From an uncultured Elusimicrobiales bacterium (lineage in GTDB: Bacteria > Elusimicrobiota > Elusimicrobia > Elusimicrobiales > Elusimicrobiaceae), in assembly GCA_905235355.1 (NCBI GenBank), contig CAJOLM010000023.1, forward strand, positions 1-12,388: 12,388 nucleotides of DNA, read 5' to 3'. Each line of letters opens with the position of its first letter. Within the stretch, counting starts at the first letter, position 1. A program made the position numbers and the translations under genes. The notes below the pieces were generated by a model. That model ran no database searches. It was not told where the DNA came from and saw nothing but the letters and a program-made list of their open reading frames with translations. Of the stretch, positions 6,462 through 12,225 are shown one piece after another.

Positions 6462-6489
6462 ATTGTATACTGCCCCATTAGTATAACAA
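6462..6489 (-). promoter_or_regulatory. Candidate sigma70-type promoter of pilin 1
   Basis: On the minus strand TTGTTA (6484-6489) and TACAAT (6462-6467) are separated by 16 nt. A start near 6455 would give a leader of about 220 nt. The hexamers are good but A/T-rich DNA makes chance matches likely. Confidence 0.4.
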
Positions 6490-6515
6490 ATTTTATATCC
6501 AGCTCGTGTGCAGTC

Positions 6516-6544
6516 TTGCGCTGGGCGGGCTGAAATGCTACAAT
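6516..6544 (+). promoter_or_regulatory. Promoter of tRNA-Gln
   Basis: TTGCGC (6516-6521) and TACAAT (6539-6544) are spaced by 17 nt, and the -10 box ends 11 nt before the tRNA. The layout is standard for a sigma70 promoter with a short precursor leader. Confidence 0.6.
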
Positions 6545-6555
6545 ATACTTGTTAA

Positions 6556-6626
6556 TCCGGGATGGTGTAATGGTAACACGGATGCCTCTGGAGCATTAAT
6601 TCAAGGTTCGAGTCCTTGTCCCGGAA
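6556..6626 (+). tRNA. tRNA-Gln (anticodon CTG)
   Basis: The acceptor tccggga (6556-6562) pairs with tcccgga (6619-6625). The anticodon stem gatgc/gcatt encloses ctCTGga with the anticodon at 6588-6590, and the T arm is caagg-ttcgagt-ccttg (6602-6618). The discriminator is A6626 and CCA is not encoded. The weak-first-pair acceptor and the T-rich D arm are typical of bacterial tRNA-Gln. Confidence 0.95.
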
Positions 6627-6646
6627 AAATTTTGATAAAAATTTTT
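6625..6646 (+). terminator. A/T-only hairpin after tRNA-Gln
   Basis: aaaaatttt (6625-6633) can pair with aaaattttt (within 6637-6646) around a short loop, ending in a T run. A stem of only A-T pairs is a weak terminator; it may instead act in tRNA 3' processing, and some readthrough into E2 and lysS is expected. Confidence 0.35.
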
Positions 6647-6654
6647 ATGGGACA

Positions 6655-6748
6655 GCACGCAAACTGCTTTGCGTGCGTAAGGACGAGAAAGGCGGAGCGA
6701 TGTTTTTGTTTGAGGTGCGAGCCGCACCCGCGAGCGACGAAAGGCAAA
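6655..6748 (+). repeat. tRNA-trailing structured repeat, copy E2
   Basis: This copy has the E1 architecture. A perfect 9-bp hairpin (gcacgcaaa, 6655-6663; loop ctgc; tttgcgtgc, 6668-6676) keeps the outer gcac/gtgc and the loop but has a wholly different inner stem. aggac and the identical 28-nt block (6687-6714) follow. A variable section with its own small hairpin (gtgcg/cgcac, 6715-6727) precedes the shared cgaaaggcaaa (6738-6748). A further hairpin (6771-6790, 8-bp stem) lies just downstream. The copy begins 28 nt after tRNA-Gln. The ATG in the constant block is open for 28 codons here but for only seven in E1. Confidence 0.75.
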
Positions 6749-6770
6749 AACCGCGAGCCGGGACTGCAGG

Positions 6771-6790
6771 CATTTTACGTCAGTAAAATG
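6771..6790 (+). repeat. 8-bp hairpin downstream of E2
   Basis: cattttac (6771-6778) and gtaaaatg (6783-6790) form a perfect stem around gtca. It has no T tail, so it is not a terminator. It sits between E2 and the duplicated tRNA-Gln 3' end. Confidence 0.5.
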
Positions 6791-6800
6791 ACCGGAAGGA

Positions 6801-6817
6801 GAGTCCTTGTCCTAGAA
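6801..6817 (+). repeat. Partial direct copy of the tRNA-Gln 3' end
   Basis: Bases 6801-6812 repeat 12/12 the tRNA-Gln T-arm/acceptor segment at 6610-6621, and 15 of 17 bases match through 6817 (gagtccttgtcctagaa against gagtccttgtcccggaa). The 191-bp offset brackets E2. Such a duplication is what integration at a tRNA 3' end leaves behind, though no integrase is present. Confidence 0.6.
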
Positions 6818-6826
6818 GCAGATTTG

Positions 6827-6856
6827 AGGCCGCCCGCGGTATGCGGCGGCTTTTTT
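6827..6856 (+). terminator. Attenuator-like terminator just before lysS
   Basis: gccgcc (6829-6834) pairs with ggcggc (6845-6850) and is followed by six T residues (6851-6856). Only 14 nt remain to the lysS ATG, too few for a promoter, so lysS transcription has to pass through this hairpin. Confidence 0.65.
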
Positions 6857-6870
6857 AATAAGAGGTTTTT

Positions 6871-8391
6871 ATGGAAAACACGAAGCCAGAACAAAAACAT
6901 AATAACGCTTTAGATGAAATCGTTGCCCAGCGCTACGCCGAAGTGGGCGAACTGCGCTCCAGCGGCATCAATCCGTATCCCAATCACGTGGAAAAAACGC
7001 ACACCTGCGCACAGGCCAAAGACGCTGCCGAAAATACGGAAGTGGCTACTGCCGGCCGTCTGGTGCAGCTGCGCAAAATGGGTAAAGCTGCCTTTGCGCA
7101 TATCCGGGATTTCTCCGGTAAAATCCAGCTCTATATCGCCAAAGATTTATTGGGCGAGGAGCCGTATGCTTTTTTCAAAAAACATTTAGCGGTGGGGGAC
7201 TTTGTAGCCGTGCAAGGGCACATGTTTGTCACGCAAACCGGCGAGAAAACGATTAAGGTCCACAAGTTAGATCTTATTTCCAAAGCCATCCGCCCCATGC
7301 CCGAAAAATTCCACGGCTTACAAGATACCGAAGTGCGCTTCCGCAAGCGTCATTTGGATTTAATTGCAAATGAGGATGTAAAAGATATTTTTATTAAGCG
7401 CGCAAAAATCATTTCCTCTATCCGCCGTACTTTAGACGAGAAAGGATATTTGGAAGTGGAAACGCCCATTTTGACGCCGGATTCCGGCGGTGCGGTGGCG
7501 CGTCCGTTCCAAACATACCACAACGCGCTGAAAATGCCGCTGCGCTTGCGCATTGCGCTGGAGCTATATCACAAGCGTTTAATCGTGGGCGGATTTGACC
7601 GCATTTATGAAATCGGGCACATGTTCCGCAACGAGGGCATTGACACCACGCACAATCCCGAATTTACCATGATGGAGCTTTATCAGGCTTATGGGGATGT
7701 GAACACCATGGCGGATTTGTTTGAAGAAATTTTGGGCAATGCCGCCAAAGCCATTGGCGTGGAAAAAGTGATGTTCCACGGACAAGAAATTAATTTAGTG
7801 CCGCCGTTTAAGCGTTTGTATATTCCGCAGGCGTGGCAAGAAAAATTCGGCTCAGACATACATGAAGTATTAGACGGCCGCCAGTTTAAGCGCGAGCCGC
7901 TGGCCAAGCTTGCCAAAGAGCAAGGCATTTCCTTTTCTGCCGACGATCCGGACAGCAAACTGTTTGATGAGCTGTTTGAAACCAAACTCTTAACCGGATA
8001 TAACTGCCCGGTGATTGCGCTGGATTATCCGACGGCAGTCAGCCCGTTTGCCAAAACCAAACCCGGCGATCCGGAGCTGGTGGAACGCTTTGAAGCGTTT
8101 GTGTGCGGTAGTGAGTTAGGCAACGCTTATACCGAGCTTAACGACCCGGCGGACCAGTTGCAGCGCCTAAAAGACCAGGCGGCTGCCAAGGCCAAAGCCA
8201 AGGGCGAAGATGCCGAAAACGCCGATATTTTAGACGGCGATTACATTGAAGCGTTGGAATCGGGTATGCCGCCGACGGGTGGTATGGGCATTGGCATAGA
8301 CCGCACGATTATGCTGCTGACCGGGCAAGATTCTATCCGCGAAATTATTTTCTTCCCGACGCTCAAAGCATTAGAAGAAAAAGAGAAATAA
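6871..8391 (+). CDS. lysS: Lysyl-tRNA synthetase, class II
   Basis: Charges tRNA-Lys with lysine using ATP in the cytosol. The 506 residues match class II LysRS: an N-terminal OB-fold anticodon-binding domain (about 55-145, starting ATAGRLVQLRKMGKAAF), then the catalytic domain. Motif 2 is seen as YEIGHMFRNEGIDTTHNPEFT (246-266, Arg253) and motif 3 as GMGIGIDRT (471-479), followed by IREIIFFP. Motif 1 lies around 172-210 with the VETPIL core. The ATG has AAGAGG about 6 nt upstream. The coding region ends 13 nt before a bidirectional terminator. Its leader contains tRNA-Gln, repeat E2 and a terminator-like hairpin, so expression may depend on readthrough from the tRNA promoter. Confidence 0.96.
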   Translation: MENTKPEQKHNNALDEIVAQRYAEVGELRSSGINPYPNHVEKTHTCAQAKDAAENTEVATAGRLVQLRKMGKAAFAHIRDFSGKIQLYIAKDLLGEEPYAFFKKHLAVGDFVAVQGHMFVTQTGEKTIKVHKLDLISKAIRPMPEKFHGLQDTEVRFRKRHLDLIANEDVKDIFIKRAKIISSIRRTLDEKGYLEVETPILTPDSGGAVARPFQTYHNALKMPLRLRIALELYHKRLIVGGFDRIYEIGHMFRNEGIDTTHNPEFTMMELYQAYGDVNTMADLFEEILGNAAKAIGVEKVMFHGQEINLVPPFKRLYIPQAWQEKFGSDIHEVLDGRQFKREPLAKLAKEQGISFSADDPDSKLFDELFETKLLTGYNCPVIALDYPTAVSPFAKTKPGDPELVERFEAFVCGSELGNAYTELNDPADQLQRLKDQAAAKAKAKGEDAENADILDGDYIEALESGMPPTGGMGIGIDRTIMLLTGQDSIREIIFFPTLKALEEKEK

Positions 8392-8404
8392 AATCTGTTT
8401 ATCT

Positions 8405-8431
8405 AAAACCCCCGCTTGTGGCGGGGGTTTT
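8405..8431. terminator. Bidirectional terminator between lysS and pilin 2
   Basis: aaaacccccgc (8405-8415) pairs perfectly with gcgggggtttt (8421-8431) around ttgtg. The A run on the left and T run on the right make it work on both strands, ending lysS from one side and the convergent pilin gene from the other. Confidence 0.9.
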
Positions 8432-8437
8432 ATGATG

Positions 8438-9238
8438 CTAGTTAATTTCGTTACGATTCCCTTTAAATAGGCCTTTACACCATTTATCTGTATCATATTC
8501 GTAACAGACGATTTGTTTCCCGATACAAGCTTCATACGTCAAGTCATATAAAGGGTCCGTATCAAAAAGATTTTCCGGTAATGTGTCCGATACACGGCGT
8601 GCTACAGGGCTATTTATAGAGCCTGGACAATCCATTCCCCAGTTGAGTCCATTGTTTTCGTAACACCAATACTTATTACAGCATACTTCTGAGAACCCAT
8701 CATTTTGACAAGTAAAACTATTTCCTAATTCTATCCCCACCTCTTCATTTGTGTGGTATGAGTTGCCACCTGATAATAAATGTATTTCGCCTTGTTGGTG
8801 CATATAGTTAAGTATTTGTATAGCTTCTGCGGCACGGCTTTTTTCCACCGCCTTTTGATACTGCGGTAGGGCAATCGCGGCAAGTATGCCGATGATAAGT
8901 ACGACAACAAGCAGCTCAATAAGCGTAAATGCGCGTACCCCTGTACCGTGTCGTCCTGAGGTGTTGTTGCTCAGGACCTCGTTGTTTGTAAGTGGGTTAG
9001 GCCCTGAACAAAGACCTTTCAGGGCGACATTATTATTACAAAAGAGCCACCCCCGAGGGTTGGTATCGGGGGTCTCATCCGCTCTCATTTTAAACAAGGT
9101 TGAGACTGCCGATAAAGACACTCGGGAATGGTTCTTATTGATATCTTTTTTTGAATAGACCCTCACCTGCCCTGCGGGCACCCTCTCCCACACAGGGCGA
9201 GGGGAAATAAGACTGCTACTCTTTCTCTTTTCTCTCAT
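8438..9238 (-). CDS. Type IV pilin / pseudopilin-like protein with a 103-residue leader (pilin 2)
   Basis: The class III signal is intact: VRA then FTLIELLVVVLIIGILAAIALPQYQ (104-128), with cleavage expected after Ala103 and Glu108 at mature position 5. The C-terminal domain is cysteine-rich (177, 186, 187, 192, 204, 238, 245, 254). The odd part is the leader, 103 residues instead of the usual 5-30. The ATG at 9238 is chosen because AGGAG lies 8 nt upstream; the only other in-frame ATG near (9088) has no ribosome site, and none lies close to the signal. The leader DNA consists largely of palindromes (8953-9073 and 9160-9203) and encodes low-homology text such as SPRPVWERVPAGQVRV. Since the prepilin peptidase would remove the leader, insertions there are tolerable. 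Translation from a non-standard start nearer the signal (for example CTG at 8974) cannot be excluded. Precursor length is 266 residues, predicted mature length 163. Confidence 0.8.
   Translation of the reverse strand: MREKRKSSSLISPRPVWERVPAGQVRVYSKKDINKNHSRVSLSAVSTLFKMRADETPDTNPRGWLFCNNNVALKGLCSGPNPLTNNEVLSNNTSGRHGTGVRAFTLIELLVVVLIIGILAAIALPQYQKAVEKSRAAEAIQILNYMHQQGEIHLLSGGNSYHTNEEVGIELGNSFTCQNDGFSEVCCNKYWCYENNGLNWGMDCPGSINSPVARRVSDTLPENLFDTDPLYDLTYEACIGKQIVCYEYDTDKWCKGLFKGNRNEIN
8953..9073 (-). repeat. Three hairpins at exact 48-bp period inside the pilin 2 leader
   Basis: Each unit is an 8-bp perfect stem with a 9-nt loop: 8953-8960/8970-8977 (gtcctgag/ctcaggac), 9001-9008/9018-9025 (gccctgaa/ttcagggc) and 9049-9056/9066-9073 (acccccga/tcgggggt). 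The unit starts are exactly 48 bp (16 codons) apart, with 23-nt spacers. Stem, loop and spacer sequences all differ; only geometry is conserved, so this is neither a simple tandem repeat nor a CRISPR. The frame stays open throughout. Confidence 0.75.
9160..9203 (-). repeat. Palindromic repeat-like segment in the pilin 2 leader
   Basis: ccctc (9160-9164) and gccctg (9169-9174) pair with cagggc (9193-9198) and gaggg (9199-9203), with a 4-nt bulge and an 18-nt loop. Its minus-strand reading (SPRPVWERVPAGQVRV) resembles the text that intergenic palindromic repeats give when translated, so a mobile palindrome inserted in frame is likely. Confidence 0.5.
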
Positions 9239-9286
9239 TTCAAATTCTCCTGTTTGTTTGCATAAAAAGTCGTTTACTAAAGGCAT

Positions 9287-9319
9287 ACTATATTTTGTTT
9301 TTTTTTTTTGATTTGTCAA
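9287..9319 (-). promoter_or_regulatory. Pilin 2 promoter with a 12-base homopolymer spacer
   Basis: On the minus strand a perfect TTGACA (9314-9319) precedes TATAGT (9287-9292). The spacer is 21 nt and includes an uninterrupted run of 12 A (complement of T at 9298-9309). This is 4 nt longer than optimal; a weaker CAAAAT at 9292-9297 would give 16 nt. Length change in the run would alter promoter strength. Confidence 0.55.
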
Positions 9320-9417
9320 GCGTTTTCTTTTTCTCGTCGGAGAAAAGGGGAAAAGGAGCGGTGTTTTTCTGTCTGTCACTTACTTTTGCCGGAACAAATT
9401 TCTGTTTGGGTGTAAAA

Positions 9418-9436
9418 ATTGTTACAATAATAATGA
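9418..9436 (+). promoter_or_regulatory. Extended -10 promoter of tRNA-Pro
   Basis: TGTTACAAT (9420-9428) fits an extended -10 element, ending 8 nt before the tRNA. No good -35 is seen at the expected distance. Confidence 0.45.
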
Positions 9437-9508
9437 CGGGGCATGGCCCAATGGTAGGGCGTCCGCTTTGGGAGCGGAAGGTTCCGAGTTCAAGTCTCGG
9501 TGCCCCGA
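9437..9508 (+). tRNA. tRNA-Pro (anticodon TGG)
   Basis: The acceptor cggggca (9437-9443) pairs with tgccccg (9501-9507), and the discriminator is A9508. The anticodon stem tccgc/gcgga encloses ttTGGga with the anticodon at 9469-9471. The T arm is ccgag-ttcaagt-ctcgg. CCA is not encoded. The C1-G72 pair is the usual bacterial tRNA-Pro hallmark. A T7 run follows at once, with no hairpin, and a coding sequence starts 7 nt after the tRNA. Confidence 0.95.
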
Positions 9509-9515
9509 TTTTTTT

Positions 9516-10478
9516 ATGAACACGGTCCAATCTGTCTTGCCGTCTTTGACGTTTTTGCATGAGCCCGGCCCGGAATATACCGCGCAAGGGGATAGCGTCA
9601 CCCGCACTTTTTTATCTCCGCAATTTAATACGCCCGCGCTTTTTGACACGCTTGTTTTATCGGCGGGATATACCACGCTGACTAACGGCTGGCTGCTGAC
9701 CGAAGTGCAGCTGCTGCAAAATAAAGTATGGAGTCCGTGGGTCAAGCTGGCTTTTTATTCTAAAAAATTAAATCATAGTTTTGACGCCCAAGAAACGGAC
9801 GCGCTGACCTTGCATACAGACGAGCTGCACGCCAAAGTGCCCGCGCAAGCCTACCGCTTCCGCTTAACGCTGCATGGCGAAATGGAAGTGCGCTATGTGA
9901 CGGTATGTGTCACGCCTGCGCACGCGCCTGCGGCGGCGGAAGAAATAGCAGCCTTGCCGCGCGGGGAAAAAATCATTAAAATTCATCCGCTTTCGCAAAT
10001 GACTTTGCCCGTGCCCGCGGGCGAGCAAAAACGGCTGTGCAGCCCGACCTCGCTTTGCATGGGATTGCAGACGCTGGGCGTGGCGGCAGACCTGGTGGAA
10101 GTAGCGCGCGGCGTGTATGATAATCAAGCCGAAATTTTTGGCAACTGGACGCTCAATACCGCTTATGCTTCCCGGCAAGAAATTTTTGCGTGCGTTACGC
10201 GTTTTCACTCGTTGCAAGAAATGGCGGACTGTATGGAAAAAGGCTGCTTGATTGCCGCCACGATTGCGTATCAGGCCGGGGAATTAACCGGCGCAGCAGT
10301 CGCGCAAACGCCGGGGCACTTGGTGCTGATTGCTGGTTGGAAAGACGGCAAAATTTGCGTGGCTGATCCGGCGGCGCGCACGCAGCAGGACGTGATGCGA
10401 TTTTATGACGGAAAAGAATTTGCCCGCGCATGGCTTGTGCGCAAGCGCGGCGCGGCATATATAATGAGGAAAAAATGA
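9516..10478 (+). CDS. C39-like (papain-fold) cysteine peptidase family protein
   Basis: 320 residues with no signal peptide or membrane segment. An N-terminal beta-rich region (about 1-135) precedes a peptidase C39-like domain: RLCSPTSLCMGL (173-184, nucleophile Cys175), GNWTLNTAYAS (209-219), RFHSLQEMADCMEKGCLIAATI (229-250), PGHLVLIAGW (266-275, His268) and ICVADPAA (280-287, Asp284), then a tail like FARAWLVRKRGAAYIM. This order is that of bacterial C39-family proteins with the GNW-NTAYA signature; whether the protein cuts peptides is not established. The ATG was chosen because a longer frame starts inside tRNA-Pro. It has no Shine-Dalgarno: only a T run lies between the tRNA and the ATG, so tRNA 3' maturation would leave a leaderless message. 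It overlaps the next gene by ATGA, which suggests joint function with the binding protein. Confidence 0.75.
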   Translation: MNTVQSVLPSLTFLHEPGPEYTAQGDSVTRTFLSPQFNTPALFDTLVLSAGYTTLTNGWLLTEVQLLQNKVWSPWVKLAFYSKKLNHSFDAQETDALTLHTDELHAKVPAQAYRFRLTLHGEMEVRYVTVCVTPAHAPAAAEEIAALPRGEKIIKIHPLSQMTLPVPAGEQKRLCSPTSLCMGLQTLGVAADLVEVARGVYDNQAEIFGNWTLNTAYASRQEIFACVTRFHSLQEMADCMEKGCLIAATIAYQAGELTGAAVAQTPGHLVLIAGWKDGKICVADPAARTQQDVMRFYDGKEFARAWLVRKRGAAYIMRKK

Positions 10479-12205
10479 AAAAAACGATACTTCTGTTACT
10501 GGCGGTTGTGCTATGCGGTGCGGCCTGTCAAAAAAATCAAAATAAAGATACCCTGGTGGTTGCTCACGCCGGAGAAATGCAATCTTTGGACCCGGTGTTT
10601 TCCTATGACGGAGTGACACAAGGCATGATGTTTAATGTGTATGACACGCTGCTTAAATTTAACGGCGCGTCTATGACGGATTTCTTGCCGTCTGTTTCAG
10701 AACAAGTGCCTAGTGTAGAAAACGGGCTGATTTCCAAAGACGGACGCACTTATACTTTTCCAATTCGCCAAGGGATAAAATTTCATGACGGCACCGAACT
10801 AACGCCGGAGGACGTGCGCTATTCGCTGCTGCGCTTTATGCTCTCTGACGTGTCGGGCGGGCCGTCGTCACTACTCTTAGAGCCGGTGTTGGGAGTTACC
10901 TCTACACGGGATGAAAAAGGCCACATCCTCATTAATTTTAAAGATGCGGAAAAAGCCGTGCGCGTGGACGGGCAAAATGTGGTCATCACACTCAAGCAGC
11001 CCTTTGCGCCGTTTCTGGGTATTATTGCGCGATGGGGTTATATCACACCTAAAAAATGGGTGGCGGAACACGGCGGCTGGGACGGTACAGAAGCCACCTG
11101 GAAAGAGTTTAATAATTTTGAAAAGCAAAGCTCGTACCTGTTTGACCACATGAACGGCAGCGGGCCGTTTAAGCTGGTACGCTGGGATATTTCCGGGCGC
11201 AAGCTGCAGCTGGCTGCCAATGAAAATTATTTCGCAGGGGCGCCGCGTATTAAATCTATTTATATGATGAGCGTCACGGAGCCGAGCACCTTGCGCCTGC
11301 TGTTGGAAGGGGGCGACGCGGACGTGGCGGAAATCCCGACGCAATTTGCCGCGCAGCTGCAAGGTAAACCCGGCGTGGCGGTGTATGCCCATTTGCCGCG
11401 CTTACGCACCGACCCGGTGATTTTCTTTACACAAGATATTAATATCAAAGGTAATCCGGACGTGGGCTCCGGCGCGCTGGACGGCAAAGGCATCCCCGGC
11501 AATTTCTTTGCAGATGCAGACGTGCGCAAGGGTTTTTCTTACGCGTTTGATTATGACGCGTTTTTAAGCCAAGCCATGGAAGGGCGCGGCAGCCGCGCGA
11601 TTGCCCCGGCGCCGGCCGAGCTGGTAGATTATGGCAGCAATGCCCCGCGCTACAACTTTGATTTGAAAAAAGCCAAAGAGCATTTTCAAAAGGCTTGGGG
11701 CGGAGAGGTATGGGAAAAGGGCTTTGTGCTGACCATTACCTATAATACCGGCAGCGTAGCGCGCCAAATGGCGGCTGAAATGCTTAAGCGCAATGTGGAG
11801 AGCTTAAATCCCAAATTTAAAGTAGATGTGCGCGGGGTGATGTGGGCGTCTTTTCTGGAAAAAACCGCCGCGCGCCAAATGCCTATGTGGGTACGCGGTT
11901 GGGTGGCGGATTATGCAGACGCACATAATTTCTATTTTTCTTTTATGCATAGCGACGGACGCTACGCCCTTGCACAAGGGTATAAAAATCCGCAGGCGGA
12001 CCGCTTGGTGCGCGCGGCGGTGGAAGAAACAAATCCCGCCAAACGTACGCAGCTGTACCGGCGCTTGCAGCGGGTCGTGTATGATGATGCCATGCAAATT
12101 TATACCGTACATCCGACGGGGCTGTGGGCCATGCGCAGCGACGTAAAGGGCTTTGAGGATAACCCGGTATATATGGGTATTAACTTTTATCCCATGTATA
12201 AATAA
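10475..12205 (+). CDS. ABC transporter solute-binding lipoprotein, family 5 (peptide/oligopeptide type)
   Basis: 576 residues. The N-terminus MKKTILLLLAVVLCGAAC is a lipoprotein signal with Cys18 as the probable lipidated residue; the -3 position (Gly) is a weak lipobox. The mature part starts with the family 5 pattern TLVVAHAGEMQSLDPVFSYDG, followed by DGRTYTFPIRQGIKFHDGTELTPEDVRYSLLR and, further on, NGSGPFKLVRW, all typical of DppA/OppA-like binding proteins; the C-terminal region (YRRLQRVVYDDAMQIYTVHP) also fits. It would bind peptides or similar solutes outside the inner membrane and pass them to an ABC permease, which is not in the window. GAGG precedes the ATG, inside the end of the C39 gene, with an ATGA overlap, so the two are translationally coupled. 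The exact ligand cannot be read from sequence. Confidence 0.9.
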   Translation: MKKTILLLLAVVLCGAACQKNQNKDTLVVAHAGEMQSLDPVFSYDGVTQGMMFNVYDTLLKFNGASMTDFLPSVSEQVPSVENGLISKDGRTYTFPIRQGIKFHDGTELTPEDVRYSLLRFMLSDVSGGPSSLLLEPVLGVTSTRDEKGHILINFKDAEKAVRVDGQNVVITLKQPFAPFLGIIARWGYITPKKWVAEHGGWDGTEATWKEFNNFEKQSSYLFDHMNGSGPFKLVRWDISGRKLQLAANENYFAGAPRIKSIYMMSVTEPSTLRLLLEGGDADVAEIPTQFAAQLQGKPGVAVYAHLPRLRTDPVIFFTQDINIKGNPDVGSGALDGKGIPGNFFADADVRKGFSYAFDYDAFLSQAMEGRGSRAIAPAPAELVDYGSNAPRYNFDLKKAKEHFQKAWGGEVWEKGFVLTITYNTGSVARQMAAEMLKRNVESLNPKFKVDVRGVMWASFLEKTAARQMPMWVRGWVADYADAHNFYFSFMHSDGRYALAQGYKNPQADRLVRAAVEETNPAKRTQLYRRLQRVVYDDAMQIYTVHPTGLWAMRSDVKGFEDNPVYMGINFYPMYK

Positions 12206-12225
12206 TGTAATTTTTCGTGCCTGAT

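Noticed and set aside
6627..6870. T-box or lysine riboswitch before lysS
   Set aside because: No T-box consensus (GGUGGNACCGCG type) and no L-box features are visible; only a terminator-like hairpin.
6506..6913. 135-residue plus-strand ORF
   Set aside because: It runs through the tRNA-Gln promoter, the whole tRNA, repeat E2 and the lysS start; an artefact of open frames in GC-rich RNA sequence.
8953..9073. CRISPR array
   Set aside because: The regular 48-bp spacing is suggestive, but neither the hairpins nor the spacers share sequence and no cas gene is present.
9320..9360. Terminator hairpin in the pilin 2/tRNA-Pro gap (ttttctc/gagaaaa)
   Set aside because: A 7-bp A/T-rich stem within a purine/pyrimidine stretch with no T tail and no gene to terminate there.
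9468..9515. N-terminal extension of the C39-like protein starting inside tRNA-Pro
   Set aside because: The extension is the translated tRNA; the first ATG after the tRNA is used instead.
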